NCBI GenBank assembly: GCA_012797975.1
Contig: JAAZOD010000020.1
Span: 102,165 to 166,164, forward strand
Source of the DNA: Pelolinea sp.
GTDB taxonomy: Bacteria; Chloroflexota; Anaerolineae; Anaerolineales; Anaerolineaceae
Direction: 5' to 3'
Length of the DNA stretch: 64,000 bases
The notes under the pieces are model-generated. The model was not told the DNA's origin and searched no databases. It saw nothing but the letters and a program-made list of their open reading frames with translations. The translations under genes were made by a program, and so were the position numbers. Positions 36,519 through 45,384 of this stretch are shown one piece after another (position 1 is the stretch's first letter; every line of letters starts with the position of its first letter).

Positions 36519-37790
36519 ATGTTTACAAAATCACAATGGCTGCGTCTGGCTATCATTTCAGTCCTGATCATGGGTCTGGTCGCAGGATGCACCAACAAAG
36601 AAGAAGTCAAAACAACAGAAGAAGCACAGGTTGAGCAAAAAGAACCGGCCACCCTGAATGTTTGGATTTTGGATCGTGTGGGGACGGATGCCATGGCAGC
36701 CGTTAGCGATGTCATTCAAGCATGGGCTGCAGAGACGGGAAATACTGTCAACATCACCGAGGGAAACCAGTTTGAAATGCTCAACAATATTCCTGTTGCC
36801 ATCCCTGCAGGTGAAGGACCGGATGTGTTCATGACCGTTAATAATTACGTTGGCGGTCACTATTTGGGCGGACTGATTGTCCCCATTCAGGATTCTTTTA
36901 CCGATGCTGATTCCTATATTCCCGGTGCGCTCGATGCGTTTACCGTGGATGGCCAATTGTTGGGTGTTCCGGTGGCGGCGGATGTCAATGCCCTGGTATA
37001 CAACAAAGCCAAAGTAGCAGAAGCTCCAGCAACCATGCAGGAATTGATCAGTGTTTCCAAAGAACTCACCAAGGGTGATGAGTATGGATTGCTTTATCAA
37101 ATCGACAGCTTCTGGTATAGCTATCCATTCTTCTCCGCCCATGGCGGATATATCTTCAAGTGGACTGGCAGCGGTTGGGACACCTCAGATCTTGGCCTCA
37201 ACACTTCTGAAGGCATTGCCGGACTTCAATATATTCGTGACATGGTAACGGTGGAAAATTTGATGCCAGCCGATACAACCTGGGAAGTGATGAATGCCTA
37301 TTTCACTGAAGGTAAATCAGCCATGATCATCACTAGCCCGACCATGATCCCCTCATTCAAGGAAGCGGGTATTGAGGTTGGTGTTGCGCCCATTCCCACC
37401 ATTGAAGGAGTTGGTACTCCCAAGCCATTTGCAACCTATACCGGTTTTTCTGTCAGCGCATATTCCAAATATCAAGAAGAAGCGATCGACCTTGTTCAAT
37501 ATATTGGCGCGAACAGCGGAAAACCCTTGTATGAGGCGAACTCTGGCAACATCCCGGTCTATTCCAGCGTGCTGAACGACTCAGCGCTTTCATCGGATGT
37601 CGAATTGGCTGCCTGGATGAGCCAGTTGGCGAACAGTGACCCCTTACCCAATATCGATGCCATGAACTATGTTTGGACACCCGTTACAACCGCATTTCAG
37701 ACCGTTGTGCATGGTGAAGCGAATGCCGCTACAGCGTTGGCAGAAGCGCAAGAATTGATCCTTCAATCCCTTCAGGGAATCACACAATAA
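36519..37790 (+). CDS. Sugar ABC transporter substrate-binding lipoprotein (family 1)
   Basis: 423-residue extracellular receptor. Lipoprotein signal with lipobox LVAGC, then a Glu-rich tether and the family 1 fold: GEGPDVFMTVNNYVGGHYLGGLIVPIQD, VDGQLLGVPVAADVNALVYNKAKV and NAYFTEGKSAMIITSP are typical of maltose/oligosaccharide receptors. TTGGAGG lies upstream of the ATG at 36519; an earlier TTG is rejected. An extra GGAGGTG lies 60 bases before the start. A strong hairpin follows the stop. Confidence 0.92.
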   Translation: MFTKSQWLRLAIISVLIMGLVAGCTNKEEVKTTEEAQVEQKEPATLNVWILDRVGTDAMAAVSDVIQAWAAETGNTVNITEGNQFEMLNNIPVAIPAGEGPDVFMTVNNYVGGHYLGGLIVPIQDSFTDADSYIPGALDAFTVDGQLLGVPVAADVNALVYNKAKVAEAPATMQELISVSKELTKGDEYGLLYQIDSFWYSYPFFSAHGGYIFKWTGSGWDTSDLGLNTSEGIAGLQYIRDMVTVENLMPADTTWEVMNAYFTEGKSAMIITSPTMIPSFKEAGIEVGVAPIPTIEGVGTPKPFATYTGFSVSAYSKYQEEAIDLVQYIGANSGKPLYEANSGNIPVYSSVLNDSALSSDVELAAWMSQLANSDPLPNIDAMNYVWTPVTTAFQTVVHGEANAATALAEAQELILQSLQGITQ

Positions 37791-37799
37791 TTTTTAAGG

Positions 37800-37833
37800 A
37801 AAGTAGAGTTGGGATTTTTCCCAACTCTACTTT
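37800..37833 (+). other. Intercistronic hairpin after the binding-protein gene
   Basis: Perfect 15-base stem AAAGTAGAGTTGGGA / TCCCAACTCTACTTT with a TTTT loop, between the binding protein and first permease. Only three T residues end the stem, so it probably protects the upstream message and lowers read-through. Confidence 0.75.
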
Positions 37834-37847
37834 GATTGCGAGCGTTC

Positions 37848-38786
37848 ATGGAAATGCCAACAAGGATTCAAAAACCCAGAAAACCGATCTATCCCTATTT
37901 TTACCTGTTGCCCGGACTTACGGCGATTCTCTTTTCCATCATCATTCCGGGTGCGATGACCATTTACTATGCATTCACCAATTATTCTTTGCGCCATCTT
38001 CAAGACTGGGGATGGATCGGATGGGAAAACTTTGAAAAGATATTTGTGGGAAGTAATCGGGGGGAATTCCTGGGAGTCTTTTCGTGGAACATGCAATGGG
38101 CGTTAATCTCCACCATTGGGTCTGCGCTGGTCGGCTTGATTTTAGCCATGCTGCTCAACAATAAAAGGGTGGTTGAAAGAAACTTTTACCGGGTGCTGTT
38201 AATATTGCCCTGGGCGCTACCTTCAACGATCACTATTTTGACTTGGAAAGGTCTTTTCAACTCTTCTTTTGGACCGATCAACCGCATGCTGGGAAGTATC
38301 GGGATCGCAGCAATACCGTGGTTATCCAATTCAACCTGGGCGAGGGCAACCTGTTTACTGGTCAACATTTGGATCGGATATCCATTCATGATGTCTGCTT
38401 TCCTGGGTGGATTGCAGAGCATCCCCGAGGAACTTTATGATGCCTGCCAGGTGGATGGAGCAAATGGATGGCAAGCTTTCAGACATATTACGTTACCCAT
38501 GTTGCGGTCGATCGTTCTGCCGCTGCTGGTTTCTGGCTTTGCTATGAACTTTGGCAATTTTGGTGTCATTTATCTGCTAACCGAAGGCGGTCCTTTTAAA
38601 AGCCCGTCGGTGTTGGCAGGAGCAACCGACCTTTTATCGACCTATATGTACAAGGTGGCATTTGGAGCAACCAATTTTGACTATGGGTTGGCTTCTGCCA
38701 ATGGATTGCTGATCTTCCTGATCGTGGGCAGTTTGACGTTGATCAATCTTTCTATGACCGGCGCATTTCAAGAGGTGAAAGAATGA
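37848..38786 (+). CDS. Sugar ABC transporter permease, MalF/UgpA type
   Basis: 312-residue membrane protein with six hydrophobic segments, beginning PYFYLLPGLTAILFSIIIPG. The cytoplasmic coupling loop reads EELYDACQVDGANGWQAFRHITLPMLR, the EAA motif of family 1 permeases. The ATG at 37848 was taken; a TTG 12 bases earlier lies immediately beside the hairpin stem. The stop overlaps the next permease in ATGA. Confidence 0.92.
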   Translation: MEMPTRIQKPRKPIYPYFYLLPGLTAILFSIIIPGAMTIYYAFTNYSLRHLQDWGWIGWENFEKIFVGSNRGEFLGVFSWNMQWALISTIGSALVGLILAMLLNNKRVVERNFYRVLLILPWALPSTITILTWKGLFNSSFGPINRMLGSIGIAAIPWLSNSTWARATCLLVNIWIGYPFMMSAFLGGLQSIPEELYDACQVDGANGWQAFRHITLPMLRSIVLPLLVSGFAMNFGNFGVIYLLTEGGPFKSPSVLAGATDLLSTYMYKVAFGATNFDYGLASANGLLIFLIVGSLTLINLSMTGAFQEVKE

Positions 38787-39640
38787 GCCACTCCCCGTCA
38801 GTCCGTCTAAAAAAGAAAACCCGCATTTTCCTTTCCATCAATCTGACACGTCTGCTCTTGATCATTACCTGTATGGTGGTGCTTTTTCCGATCATATGGA
38901 TGGCGACCGCATCCATTTCAAAAGGTTCTTCACTATTTTCTTCAACCATCATTCCCAAGAACATTACGCTAAAGAACTATATCAATCTGTTTGAAAAGAC
39001 GAAATTCATAAAATGGATACGCAATAGTGCGATCGTCACTTTGTGCGGCAGTCTGCTGGCTTTGCTGGAGACGACCACCATGGCATACGCTTTTTCACGG
39101 TTCAGGTTCAAAGGCAAAAAGAACGGATTGATGATCTTGATCTTGCTGCAAATGCTGCCCGCCACGGTGACGATCGTGGCGTTGTATAAACTGGCAGTGT
39201 TCATCCAATTGCAAAACACATTCTTGGGATTGATCTTGATCTATGCCGGAACCACTATTCCTTTCAACGCCTGGTTGATGCGCGGATATTTCGATTCCAT
39301 CCCGTTCGAAATTGAAGAATCGGCATACCTGGATGGAGCAAATCACTGGCAAGCTTTCACCAAGATCGCTTTTCCGCTGTGTTTGCCGATGATCGTGGTC
39401 GTCTTTCTTTTCAATATGATCAGTTTTTACAATGATTATTATCTTGCCAGCATTATCTTGAGCGGGAATGATAGGTATACCGTGGCGCTGGGGATGCGTT
39501 TCTTTACACAACCCTATGCGGAGAATTGGCCCATGTTCGCCGCCGCTTCCATTCTGGCCTGCCTGCCCATTGTCGTTATCTTTTACTCGCTTCAGCGATA
39601 TCTGGTGCAAGGTTTGACCAAGGGCGCACTCAAAGGATAA
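38783..39640 (+). CDS. Sugar ABC transporter permease, MalG/UgpE type
   Basis: 285 residues, six hydrophobic segments. Segment 1 LLLIITCMVVLFPIIWMATAS and coupling loop EIEESAYLDGANHWQAFTKIAFPLCLP are typical for the MalG side of the pair; the end is YSLQRYLVQGLTKGALKG, diagnostic. The ATG overlaps the upstream stop. As usual for these systems, the ATPase is not encoded nearby and is presumably a shared MsmK-type protein. Confidence 0.93.
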   Translation: MSHSPSVRLKKKTRIFLSINLTRLLLIITCMVVLFPIIWMATASISKGSSLFSSTIIPKNITLKNYINLFEKTKFIKWIRNSAIVTLCGSLLALLETTTMAYAFSRFRFKGKKNGLMILILLQMLPATVTIVALYKLAVFIQLQNTFLGLILIYAGTTIPFNAWLMRGYFDSIPFEIEESAYLDGANHWQAFTKIAFPLCLPMIVVVFLFNMISFYNDYYLASIILSGNDRYTVALGMRFFTQPYAENWPMFAAASILACLPIVVIFYSLQRYLVQGLTKGALKG

Positions 39641-39642
39641 GT

Positions 39643-40749
39643 ATGCAGAACAGTCATTTGTTTACCGGACTGGAAAAACCTTGTCCGGATGTAACACGAT
39701 TCATCAACCACCTCTTGGGGAAAGAGCAGCTTTCCACACCTCCTTTGGTGGAATTTTTAGTGGATGACAGCATCATGCGCAGGGTCAACACAGAGGTGCT
39801 TGGGCGAAGCTGGGTGGCACCGGGTATGGATCGGGAATCGCAGAGCGCTTATCTGGATAATGTGATCGCATTTTGGAGAGAACTCGGCTACGATTATGTG
39901 CGTATGGAGATGGCGCTTCCTTTCCCCGCCAGAGCAAACAGTACGCAGAATACAGCGGCTGATAACCCGGGGATGCGTGCATGGGTGAATGAAAGCGAAG
40001 GTGCCATTACGAACTGGCAGGATTTTGAAGCATATCCATTTCCGGATGTCTCGAAATTTGATTTTTTTGCTTTTGAATATTTGAACCGCCATGTACCAGA
40101 AGGGATGGGATTGATCCTATCCCATGGTGGGGGCATCTTTGAGCGAACTTCCTGGATATTTTCTATGGAAGGGCTTTGTTATTCTTTAGCGGATGATCCT
40201 GCTTTGGTGAAAGCGGTCGCTGAGCGGGTGGGAAACTTGCAATCGCAGTTCTATCGCCAGATCCTTGATCTTGACAGGGTCGCAGCGATTTTTCCGGGCG
40301 ATGATATGGGATTCAAGACTGCCACGCTAATTTCGCCACGGGACTTGCGTCGATATTTCTTACCCTGGCACAAGAGGTATGCCGAACTGGCTCATGAAAA
40401 AGGGGTCCCTTATTTCCTTCACAGTTGTGGAAATATCCTGAAGATTATGGATGATCTGATCGAGGATGTCAAAATCGATGGGAAACATTCCTATGAGGAT
40501 GCCATTATTCCCGTACAGCAGTTTCAGCAGATATACAAAGGCAAAATTGCCATTCTGGGTGGCATGGACATGCACTTTCTTTCCACCGCCTCCGAGGGGC
40601 AGGTGAAAGCACGTACGAAAAATCTTATTGAACTTTGCGGGCAGACTGGTCGCTATGCGGTCGGATCGGGAAATTCCATTGCCGATTACATACCGATGGA
40701 AAATTACCTGGCGATGGTGCGGGAAGTAAATCTTTCGAAGAATGGATAA
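39643..40749 (+). CDS. Uroporphyrinogen-decarboxylase-family methyltransferase, zinc-site type (MtaA/MtbA-like)
   Basis: 368-residue TIM-barrel protein. It has the zinc-thiolate triad seen in methylcobamide methyltransferases: His260-x-Cys262 (FLHSCGN) and Cys332 (IELCGQTG). In MtaA/MtbA these ligands activate a thiol that accepts the methyl group from the corrinoid. ILSHGGGIFERTSW and IFPGDDMGFKT line the barrel. True UroD for heme synthesis lacks this triad and would not sit in a sugar operon with a corrinoid protein. AAGGA precedes the ATG at 39643. Here it is proposed to carry methyl from the corrinoid protein to tetrahydrofolate or another acceptor. Confidence 0.8.
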   Translation: MQNSHLFTGLEKPCPDVTRFINHLLGKEQLSTPPLVEFLVDDSIMRRVNTEVLGRSWVAPGMDRESQSAYLDNVIAFWRELGYDYVRMEMALPFPARANSTQNTAADNPGMRAWVNESEGAITNWQDFEAYPFPDVSKFDFFAFEYLNRHVPEGMGLILSHGGGIFERTSWIFSMEGLCYSLADDPALVKAVAERVGNLQSQFYRQILDLDRVAAIFPGDDMGFKTATLISPRDLRRYFLPWHKRYAELAHEKGVPYFLHSCGNILKIMDDLIEDVKIDGKHSYEDAIIPVQQFQQIYKGKIAILGGMDMHFLSTASEGQVKARTKNLIELCGQTGRYAVGSGNSIADYIPMENYLAMVREVNLSKNG

Positions 40750-40762
40750 AGGAAAAGGAACC

Positions 40763-41830
40763 ATGATCTTTCGCGATATTCAGTATTACAAACCTGATCT
40801 TCACCATGTCATCCAACGCTACCGAAACCTGTATGAGCACCCTGAGAAGAAACAGATGCTTGTTTATGCTATGCTGCCTTTTGAAAACAAGATTCCGGTA
40901 CCTGCTTTGAACTCATTGAACCTGCAAAAAGATACCGCAGCTTATCTGGATATCTGCTTGAAAAATTATGAACATTTTCTTGCGATAAGCCGTACGATTG
41001 AAGATGATCTCATCCCAACCTTCGGGATCAATTTCGGAACAGGAGAATACAGTGCTTTTGTAGCAGGGGAGGTGGTCTTCACGCAAGATACGTCATGGGC
41101 AACTTCCGTGATTCGCGAATGGGGTGATCTGAAAAAGCTAAAAATTGACGAAGAGAACCGCTGGGTTGTCTTTATGGAAGAGACCTTGCGCTATGTGTTG
41201 CAATTCACTCAGGAAGGTCCAATTCCAGTAGTGCGCGGTTTCTATTCTCCGCTTGATCTTGCTCATGCTTTGCGCGGGGAGATGATTTTCACCGATCTGT
41301 ATGATGCACCGAAAGAAGTGGAAGCGTTGTTGGATTTCTGTGCCGATGCCATCATCTGGTTGGCGAAAAGAATCCATGGAATGATCGGGACCTATTGGGG
41401 TGGCAGTGTGGCCGGAGGATGGCTGAAACCGGGTACGATCTGCATGTCGGAAGATATCGCTTGTTTGATCTCTCCCAAAACGTATGCAAGGCAAATTCGC
41501 CCTTACACACAAAAAGTGATCAATGCCTTTGACAATGGTCAGATCCATACTCATTCTCTGGGGCTGCGCACGTTGCCTGAGATCACAAAACTGGACCATC
41601 TGCTGGGTGTACAGATCGCGGAAGATCCGAACACGCCGCGCACGATGAGCAATCTGGAAAAAGTAATGGAAACTGCCAATGATGTTCCCTTGACGATCAC
41701 CTGTACTTTCGAGGAAATGAAGGAGAAAATCGATGTGGTTGCTGGAAGATACAACATTGTTTTTGGTTCCTCCGCGAACAATGTTGAAGACTGTGAAGCG
41801 ATTGTGCGTTGGGTACGGGAGAGAGGATAG
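40763..41830 (+). CDS. Second uroporphyrinogen-decarboxylase-family protein, without the zinc triad
   Basis: 355 residues with the same overall fold but diverged. Where the first protein has HSCGN, this has HTHSLG (about residue 265), with no Cys ligand pair, while other barrel features remain (VVRGFYSPLDLAHALRG, WGGSVAGGW, PKTYARQIRPYTQKVINAF). Lack of the thiol-activating zinc site suits the substrate-side enzyme (methyltransferase I) that would move a methyl group from the ether substrate to the corrinoid. The ATG at 40763 has GGAAAAGGAA just upstream; a start 21 bases earlier overlaps the previous stop. Function is inferred from context. Confidence 0.7.
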   Translation: MIFRDIQYYKPDLHHVIQRYRNLYEHPEKKQMLVYAMLPFENKIPVPALNSLNLQKDTAAYLDICLKNYEHFLAISRTIEDDLIPTFGINFGTGEYSAFVAGEVVFTQDTSWATSVIREWGDLKKLKIDEENRWVVFMEETLRYVLQFTQEGPIPVVRGFYSPLDLAHALRGEMIFTDLYDAPKEVEALLDFCADAIIWLAKRIHGMIGTYWGGSVAGGWLKPGTICMSEDIACLISPKTYARQIRPYTQKVINAFDNGQIHTHSLGLRTLPEITKLDHLLGVQIAEDPNTPRTMSNLEKVMETANDVPLTITCTFEEMKEKIDVVAGRYNIVFGSSANNVEDCEAIVRWVRERG

Positions 41831-41832
41831 GC

Positions 41833-43605
41833 ATGCTTGATTTTATTTTTGGTGACATGGTTTCAGAGGAAGAGCGCATTGAAAAGTACCGCAAGGTGGT
41901 GCGCAATGTATCCCACCTTTCCCGCCGCCGCCCTCTTCAAACCCGTCCGGGAGAGGAAGTATGTCTTGCTCTCTCCATTGGTCCTGCCGTTGTGACACAA
42001 GAAGCGTTTGTATATTACACCACCGATGGGTTGGATCCCATCGGATCCAAAGGAAAAGCGACCCAGGGTTCTGCGCTTGCAATGCAAAAAAATATCGTGG
42101 AATGGAACATGCCTGAATGGGGCTATGTGCAGGTTTACACTACGACCATCCCTGCGCAGCGATCGGGAACTGTTGTGCGTTACCGTTTGAGCTCGCTCAC
42201 CCCTGCCGGAGAAGAGATCTTTGCGGATGATGGAAAATATTATGCGTTCAGCGTGGATGAGTATCAAACCCCGCAATGGGCGAAAGAGGCCATTCTGTAC
42301 CATATCATGGTTGACCGCTTCTCTCCAGGTTCTGGAAAGTCCTGGAATTCCACCCAGGATGTTGAAGATATTTACGGCGGCACACTACGCGGGATCATTG
42401 AGCATTTGGATCACATCCAGGAATTGGGAGCGAACACGCTGTATCTCAGTCCACTCTTTCCCTGTAATTCCCATCACGGCTATGATTCCACCGATTATTT
42501 TGAGATCGAACCCCGTTTTGGATCAAAAGAGGATTTCAAGGAGCTGCTCGATGCGCTTCATCAGCGGGGCATGAAATTTATCATGGATTTTGTTCCCAAC
42601 CACTGGTCCAATTGCCATGCTACTTTTCAAGATGCCATCACCAATCCGAACAGCCCTTATCGCGATTGGTACGTTTTTCGTAATTATCCCGACGATTATG
42701 AGTGTTTCTTTAAAGTGAAAGAAATGCCAAAGATCAATCTTCGCAATGCGGATGCACGTCGTCATATTCTAAATGCGGCCTGCTACTGGCTGAAATTTGG
42801 TGTGGATGGTTTTCGTATTGATTATGCCATTGGACCCTCGCCTGATTTTTGGGCTGATTTTCGCTCCGCTGCAAAGAGAACGAAAACGGATTGTTGGATC
42901 TTCGGAGAGGTTGTCGATCCGCCCGACTCACAAAAAGCATTGGTGGGGTTGCTGGATGGTTGTCTTGATTTTCATCTTCTGGAATTCATTCGCAAATGTT
43001 TAGGTTCCAGAGAATGGGATTTTGAGAAGTTTTCCGCTTTTCTTGAAAAACATTTCTCTTTCTTCCCGGATGATTTCTTGCTGCCATCCATGCTGGATAA
43101 CCACGATATGGATCGTTTTTCATGGATTGCGGGAAAAGACATGCGGTTGCTGAAGCTGGCTGCTCTGACCCAGTGCTTTCTACCGAATCCGCCTGTGTTG
43201 TATTACGGAACAGAAGTTGGTCTTTCGCAGAACACTGGAATTCGCAGTGAATATGGTGGGTTTGGACATTTGGGTGAAGCGCGGCTGCCCATGATCTGGG
43301 ATGAGGACCAGGATCGAGATCTGTATCAATTTTTCAAAACATTGTACCAATTAAGGAAAGATCTTGCCTTTCATAACCGGCGAGAAATTTCCTTTGAAAA
43401 AGTGACTCCAACTTCCTTGCTCCTCTCGTTCAAAAACGGTTCTCCCATCCGGCTCGTTCTCAATATTGGTGAGAAAGAAGAACAGTTTGAAATCGAAAAT
43501 CGAACGGCTCCAATTGCTTTCTGCACGGCGTATTGCCAAATGAGCAAAGACCATGATAAGTATCGATTGACCCTGCCAGCTTTTTCGGGTGCGATTCTGT
43601 ATTAG
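41833..43605 (+). CDS. GH13 family alpha-glucan hydrolase (cyclomaltodextrinase/neopullulanase-like), cytoplasmic
   Basis: 590 residues. An N-terminal beta-sandwich of about 130 residues (CBM34/Ig-like) precedes the catalytic barrel starting AILYHIMVDRFSPG. The GH13 conserved regions are visible: DFVPNH, DGFRIDYA (nucleophile Asp), WIFGEV (acid Glu) and LDNHDMDRF (Asp stabiliser). A C-terminal beta domain closes the protein. No signal peptide, so it acts on imported oligosaccharides. It follows the methyltransferases by 2 bases. Substrates are probably alpha-linked glucosides, perhaps modified; this is inference from location. Confidence 0.85.
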   Translation: MLDFIFGDMVSEEERIEKYRKVVRNVSHLSRRRPLQTRPGEEVCLALSIGPAVVTQEAFVYYTTDGLDPIGSKGKATQGSALAMQKNIVEWNMPEWGYVQVYTTTIPAQRSGTVVRYRLSSLTPAGEEIFADDGKYYAFSVDEYQTPQWAKEAILYHIMVDRFSPGSGKSWNSTQDVEDIYGGTLRGIIEHLDHIQELGANTLYLSPLFPCNSHHGYDSTDYFEIEPRFGSKEDFKELLDALHQRGMKFIMDFVPNHWSNCHATFQDAITNPNSPYRDWYVFRNYPDDYECFFKVKEMPKINLRNADARRHILNAACYWLKFGVDGFRIDYAIGPSPDFWADFRSAAKRTKTDCWIFGEVVDPPDSQKALVGLLDGCLDFHLLEFIRKCLGSREWDFEKFSAFLEKHFSFFPDDFLLPSMLDNHDMDRFSWIAGKDMRLLKLAALTQCFLPNPPVLYYGTEVGLSQNTGIRSEYGGFGHLGEARLPMIWDEDQDRDLYQFFKTLYQLRKDLAFHNRREISFEKVTPTSLLLSFKNGSPIRLVLNIGEKEEQFEIENRTAPIAFCTAYCQMSKDHDKYRLTLPAFSGAILY

Positions 43606-43614
43606 GAAATATCT

Positions 43615-44655
43615 ATGACAAAAATACTTCAACAAACGACGAACCCACAAATCAAAGGGAGTAGGGTCACCTGGCTTTATCGGGGGAAACAAAGCCCGCA
43701 CCTGATTGGCGATTTCAATTATTGGAATCCTGAAAAAGCACTGCTGTTCGCAAGAACGCAAGATGGGTCGTGGAAAGCCCATTGGGAATTGCCAGAGGAC
43801 GCCTATCTGGAATATGCTTTTTGGATTAATGGGAAAAGAAAACTGGACCCCCTGAATAAATTGAAAGTACAGAATGGCCTGGGTGAATGGAATAATTATT
43901 TTTACATGCCCCGGTTTGTGGAGACCCCCTACCTGCAAGAATGCTCCGAGGAACCTTTTTTTCGAACGGAATCGCATATCTTGCATGATCCATTGCGGTT
44001 GACTAATGGAAAACGATGTGTCCATTTCTACATCCCTGCCGGTCAAGGGCCATTCCCGCTGCTGGTCATTTTTGACGGACAAGAGTACCTTGAAAATGGA
44101 AAAGTGATCCAGATTATTGAGGCACTCATCGGCCAAGGGAAGATTCAACCCATTGCGGTGGCATTGGTAGATAATATTTATCAAAATCGTTTTGTTGAGT
44201 ATGCCTGCAATGACGGAACGGTATCTTTTATTACAAGAAATGTGATTTCCGCCGCCAGGTCGATCATGCCGTTGTTGGACACAGATGAACAAAAAGGCGC
44301 GTTTGGAATTATGGGGGCATCCATGGGAGGATTGATGGCCCTTTACAGTGCTTTGAGGGAGCCGAGTGTTTTTGGAAAAGTCATTTGCCAGGCGGGAGCT
44401 TTCAAAATGTACGGGGACGACTTTTCAATCTATGAATTTGTAGATGGTGTGATGACCAAACCGTTGAAGATTTGGATGAACGTGGGTTGTTTTGATTTTT
44501 TGTGTGAGGAGAATTTACGCATGAAAGACCTTTTGCTGAAAAAGGGATATTCAGCAGACTTTGTCATGAATAACGGTGGGCATAACTATACAACCTGGCG
44601 TAATTCTCTTCACCTGGGGTTGATGGAGATGTTTCCACCGAAAAAAGAGCATTAA
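43615..44655 (+). CDS. Esterase D/enterochelin-esterase-like hydrolase with N-terminal CBM48-like domain
   Basis: 346 residues. Residues about 15-95 look like an E-set/CBM48 domain (VTWLYRGKQSPHLIGDFNYWNPE, DGSWKAHWELPEDAYLEYAFWING), which binds glucan in related enzymes. The alpha/beta-hydrolase domain has the nucleophile elbow GASMGG, an acid near GCFDF and the histidine in GGHNYTTWR. No signal peptide. It would remove an ester group (acetyl, methyl or feruloyl) from an imported sugar; the precise ester is unknown. 9 bases after the GH13 gene. Confidence 0.8.
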   Translation: MTKILQQTTNPQIKGSRVTWLYRGKQSPHLIGDFNYWNPEKALLFARTQDGSWKAHWELPEDAYLEYAFWINGKRKLDPLNKLKVQNGLGEWNNYFYMPRFVETPYLQECSEEPFFRTESHILHDPLRLTNGKRCVHFYIPAGQGPFPLLVIFDGQEYLENGKVIQIIEALIGQGKIQPIAVALVDNIYQNRFVEYACNDGTVSFITRNVISAARSIMPLLDTDEQKGAFGIMGASMGGLMALYSALREPSVFGKVICQAGAFKMYGDDFSIYEFVDGVMTKPLKIWMNVGCFDFLCEENLRMKDLLLKKGYSADFVMNNGGHNYTTWRNSLHLGLMEMFPPKKEH

Positions 44656-44667
44656 AAAGGATTCAAC

Positions 44668-45300
44668 ATGTCAGAAAATATTCTATTCAACGCGGTAGTA
44701 AATGGAGATCGTGAGCGGGTGATCAAGGCGATCCAGGAAGCCATTGAGAACGGGGAAAAGGCCGACATTATTTTGCAAGAAGGAATTGTAAAAGGAATGG
44801 CGGAGGTAGGTCGACTTTTTGAAGAAGGGGAATACTTTGTGCCTGAAATGTTGATCGCCGCGCGAGCTGTAAAAGATGGTTTGCAGGTGCTGAAACCGTA
44901 TTTGCAATTGGCCGATATTCAACCTCGTGGAAAGATCTTGATCGGAACCGTGAAAGGTGATCTGCATGATATTGGCAAGAATCTGGTCTCCATTATGCTG
45001 GAAGGAGCGGGATATCAGATCATTGACCTGGGGGTGGATGTGGATGCCGCTCTGTTCTTGGAAAAAACCAAAGAAGAAAAGCCGGATGTCCTGGCACTTT
45101 CTGCACTGCTGACCACCACTATGACGAACATGACCAATGTGGTGAAAACGATCCGTAATGAAAAACAAACCAGAAATGTGAAGATCATCATCGGAGGCGC
45201 GCCGGTGACCCAAAATTTTGCGGATGAGATCGGAGCGGATGGCTATTCGATGGATGCCAGCCAGGCGGTTCGATTGGTAAACTCTTTGATGCAGCGCTGA
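44668..45300 (+). CDS. Corrinoid (B12)-binding methyl-carrier protein, MtaC/MtbC-like
   Basis: 210 residues: a helical cap domain (1-85) with EGIVKGMAEVGRLFEEGEYFVPEMLIAA, then a Rossmann-type B12 domain with Asp98-Leu-His100-Asp-Ile-Gly103 (GDLHDIGKNL), in which the histidine is the lower axial cobalt ligand. LDLGVDV-like IIDLGVDVDAALF and LSALLTTTM and GGAPVTQNFADEIGADGY complete the motif set. Such proteins shuttle a methyl group between two methyltransferases. It is the last gene of the sugar/methyltransferase operon. No reductive activase for Co(II) is in the window. Confidence 0.92.
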   Translation: MSENILFNAVVNGDRERVIKAIQEAIENGEKADIILQEGIVKGMAEVGRLFEEGEYFVPEMLIAARAVKDGLQVLKPYLQLADIQPRGKILIGTVKGDLHDIGKNLVSIMLEGAGYQIIDLGVDVDAALFLEKTKEEKPDVLALSALLTTTMTNMTNVVKTIRNEKQTRNVKIIIGGAPVTQNFADEIGADGYSMDASQAVRLVNSLMQR

Positions 45301-45323
45301 TCCGCGTAACCGCCGGCAATGTC

Positions 45324-45351
45324 TTGACATGACTTTATTCTTGGTTATACT
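45324..45351 (+). promoter_or_regulatory. Promoter of the gatCAB operon
   Basis: TTGACA (45324-45329), 16-base spacer, TATACT (45346-45351). It stands about 30 bases ahead of gatC and gives the amidotransferase genes their own promoter. Confidence 0.75.
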
Positions 45352-45384
45352 CACCTCAGACTGAAGTTATCTGAGAGAGTGAGC

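Noticed and set aside
39643..41830. Heme-pathway uroporphyrinogen decarboxylase (hemE)
   Set aside because: Two diverged copies in a sugar operon beside a corrinoid protein, one with the methyltransferase zinc triad, do not fit heme synthesis.
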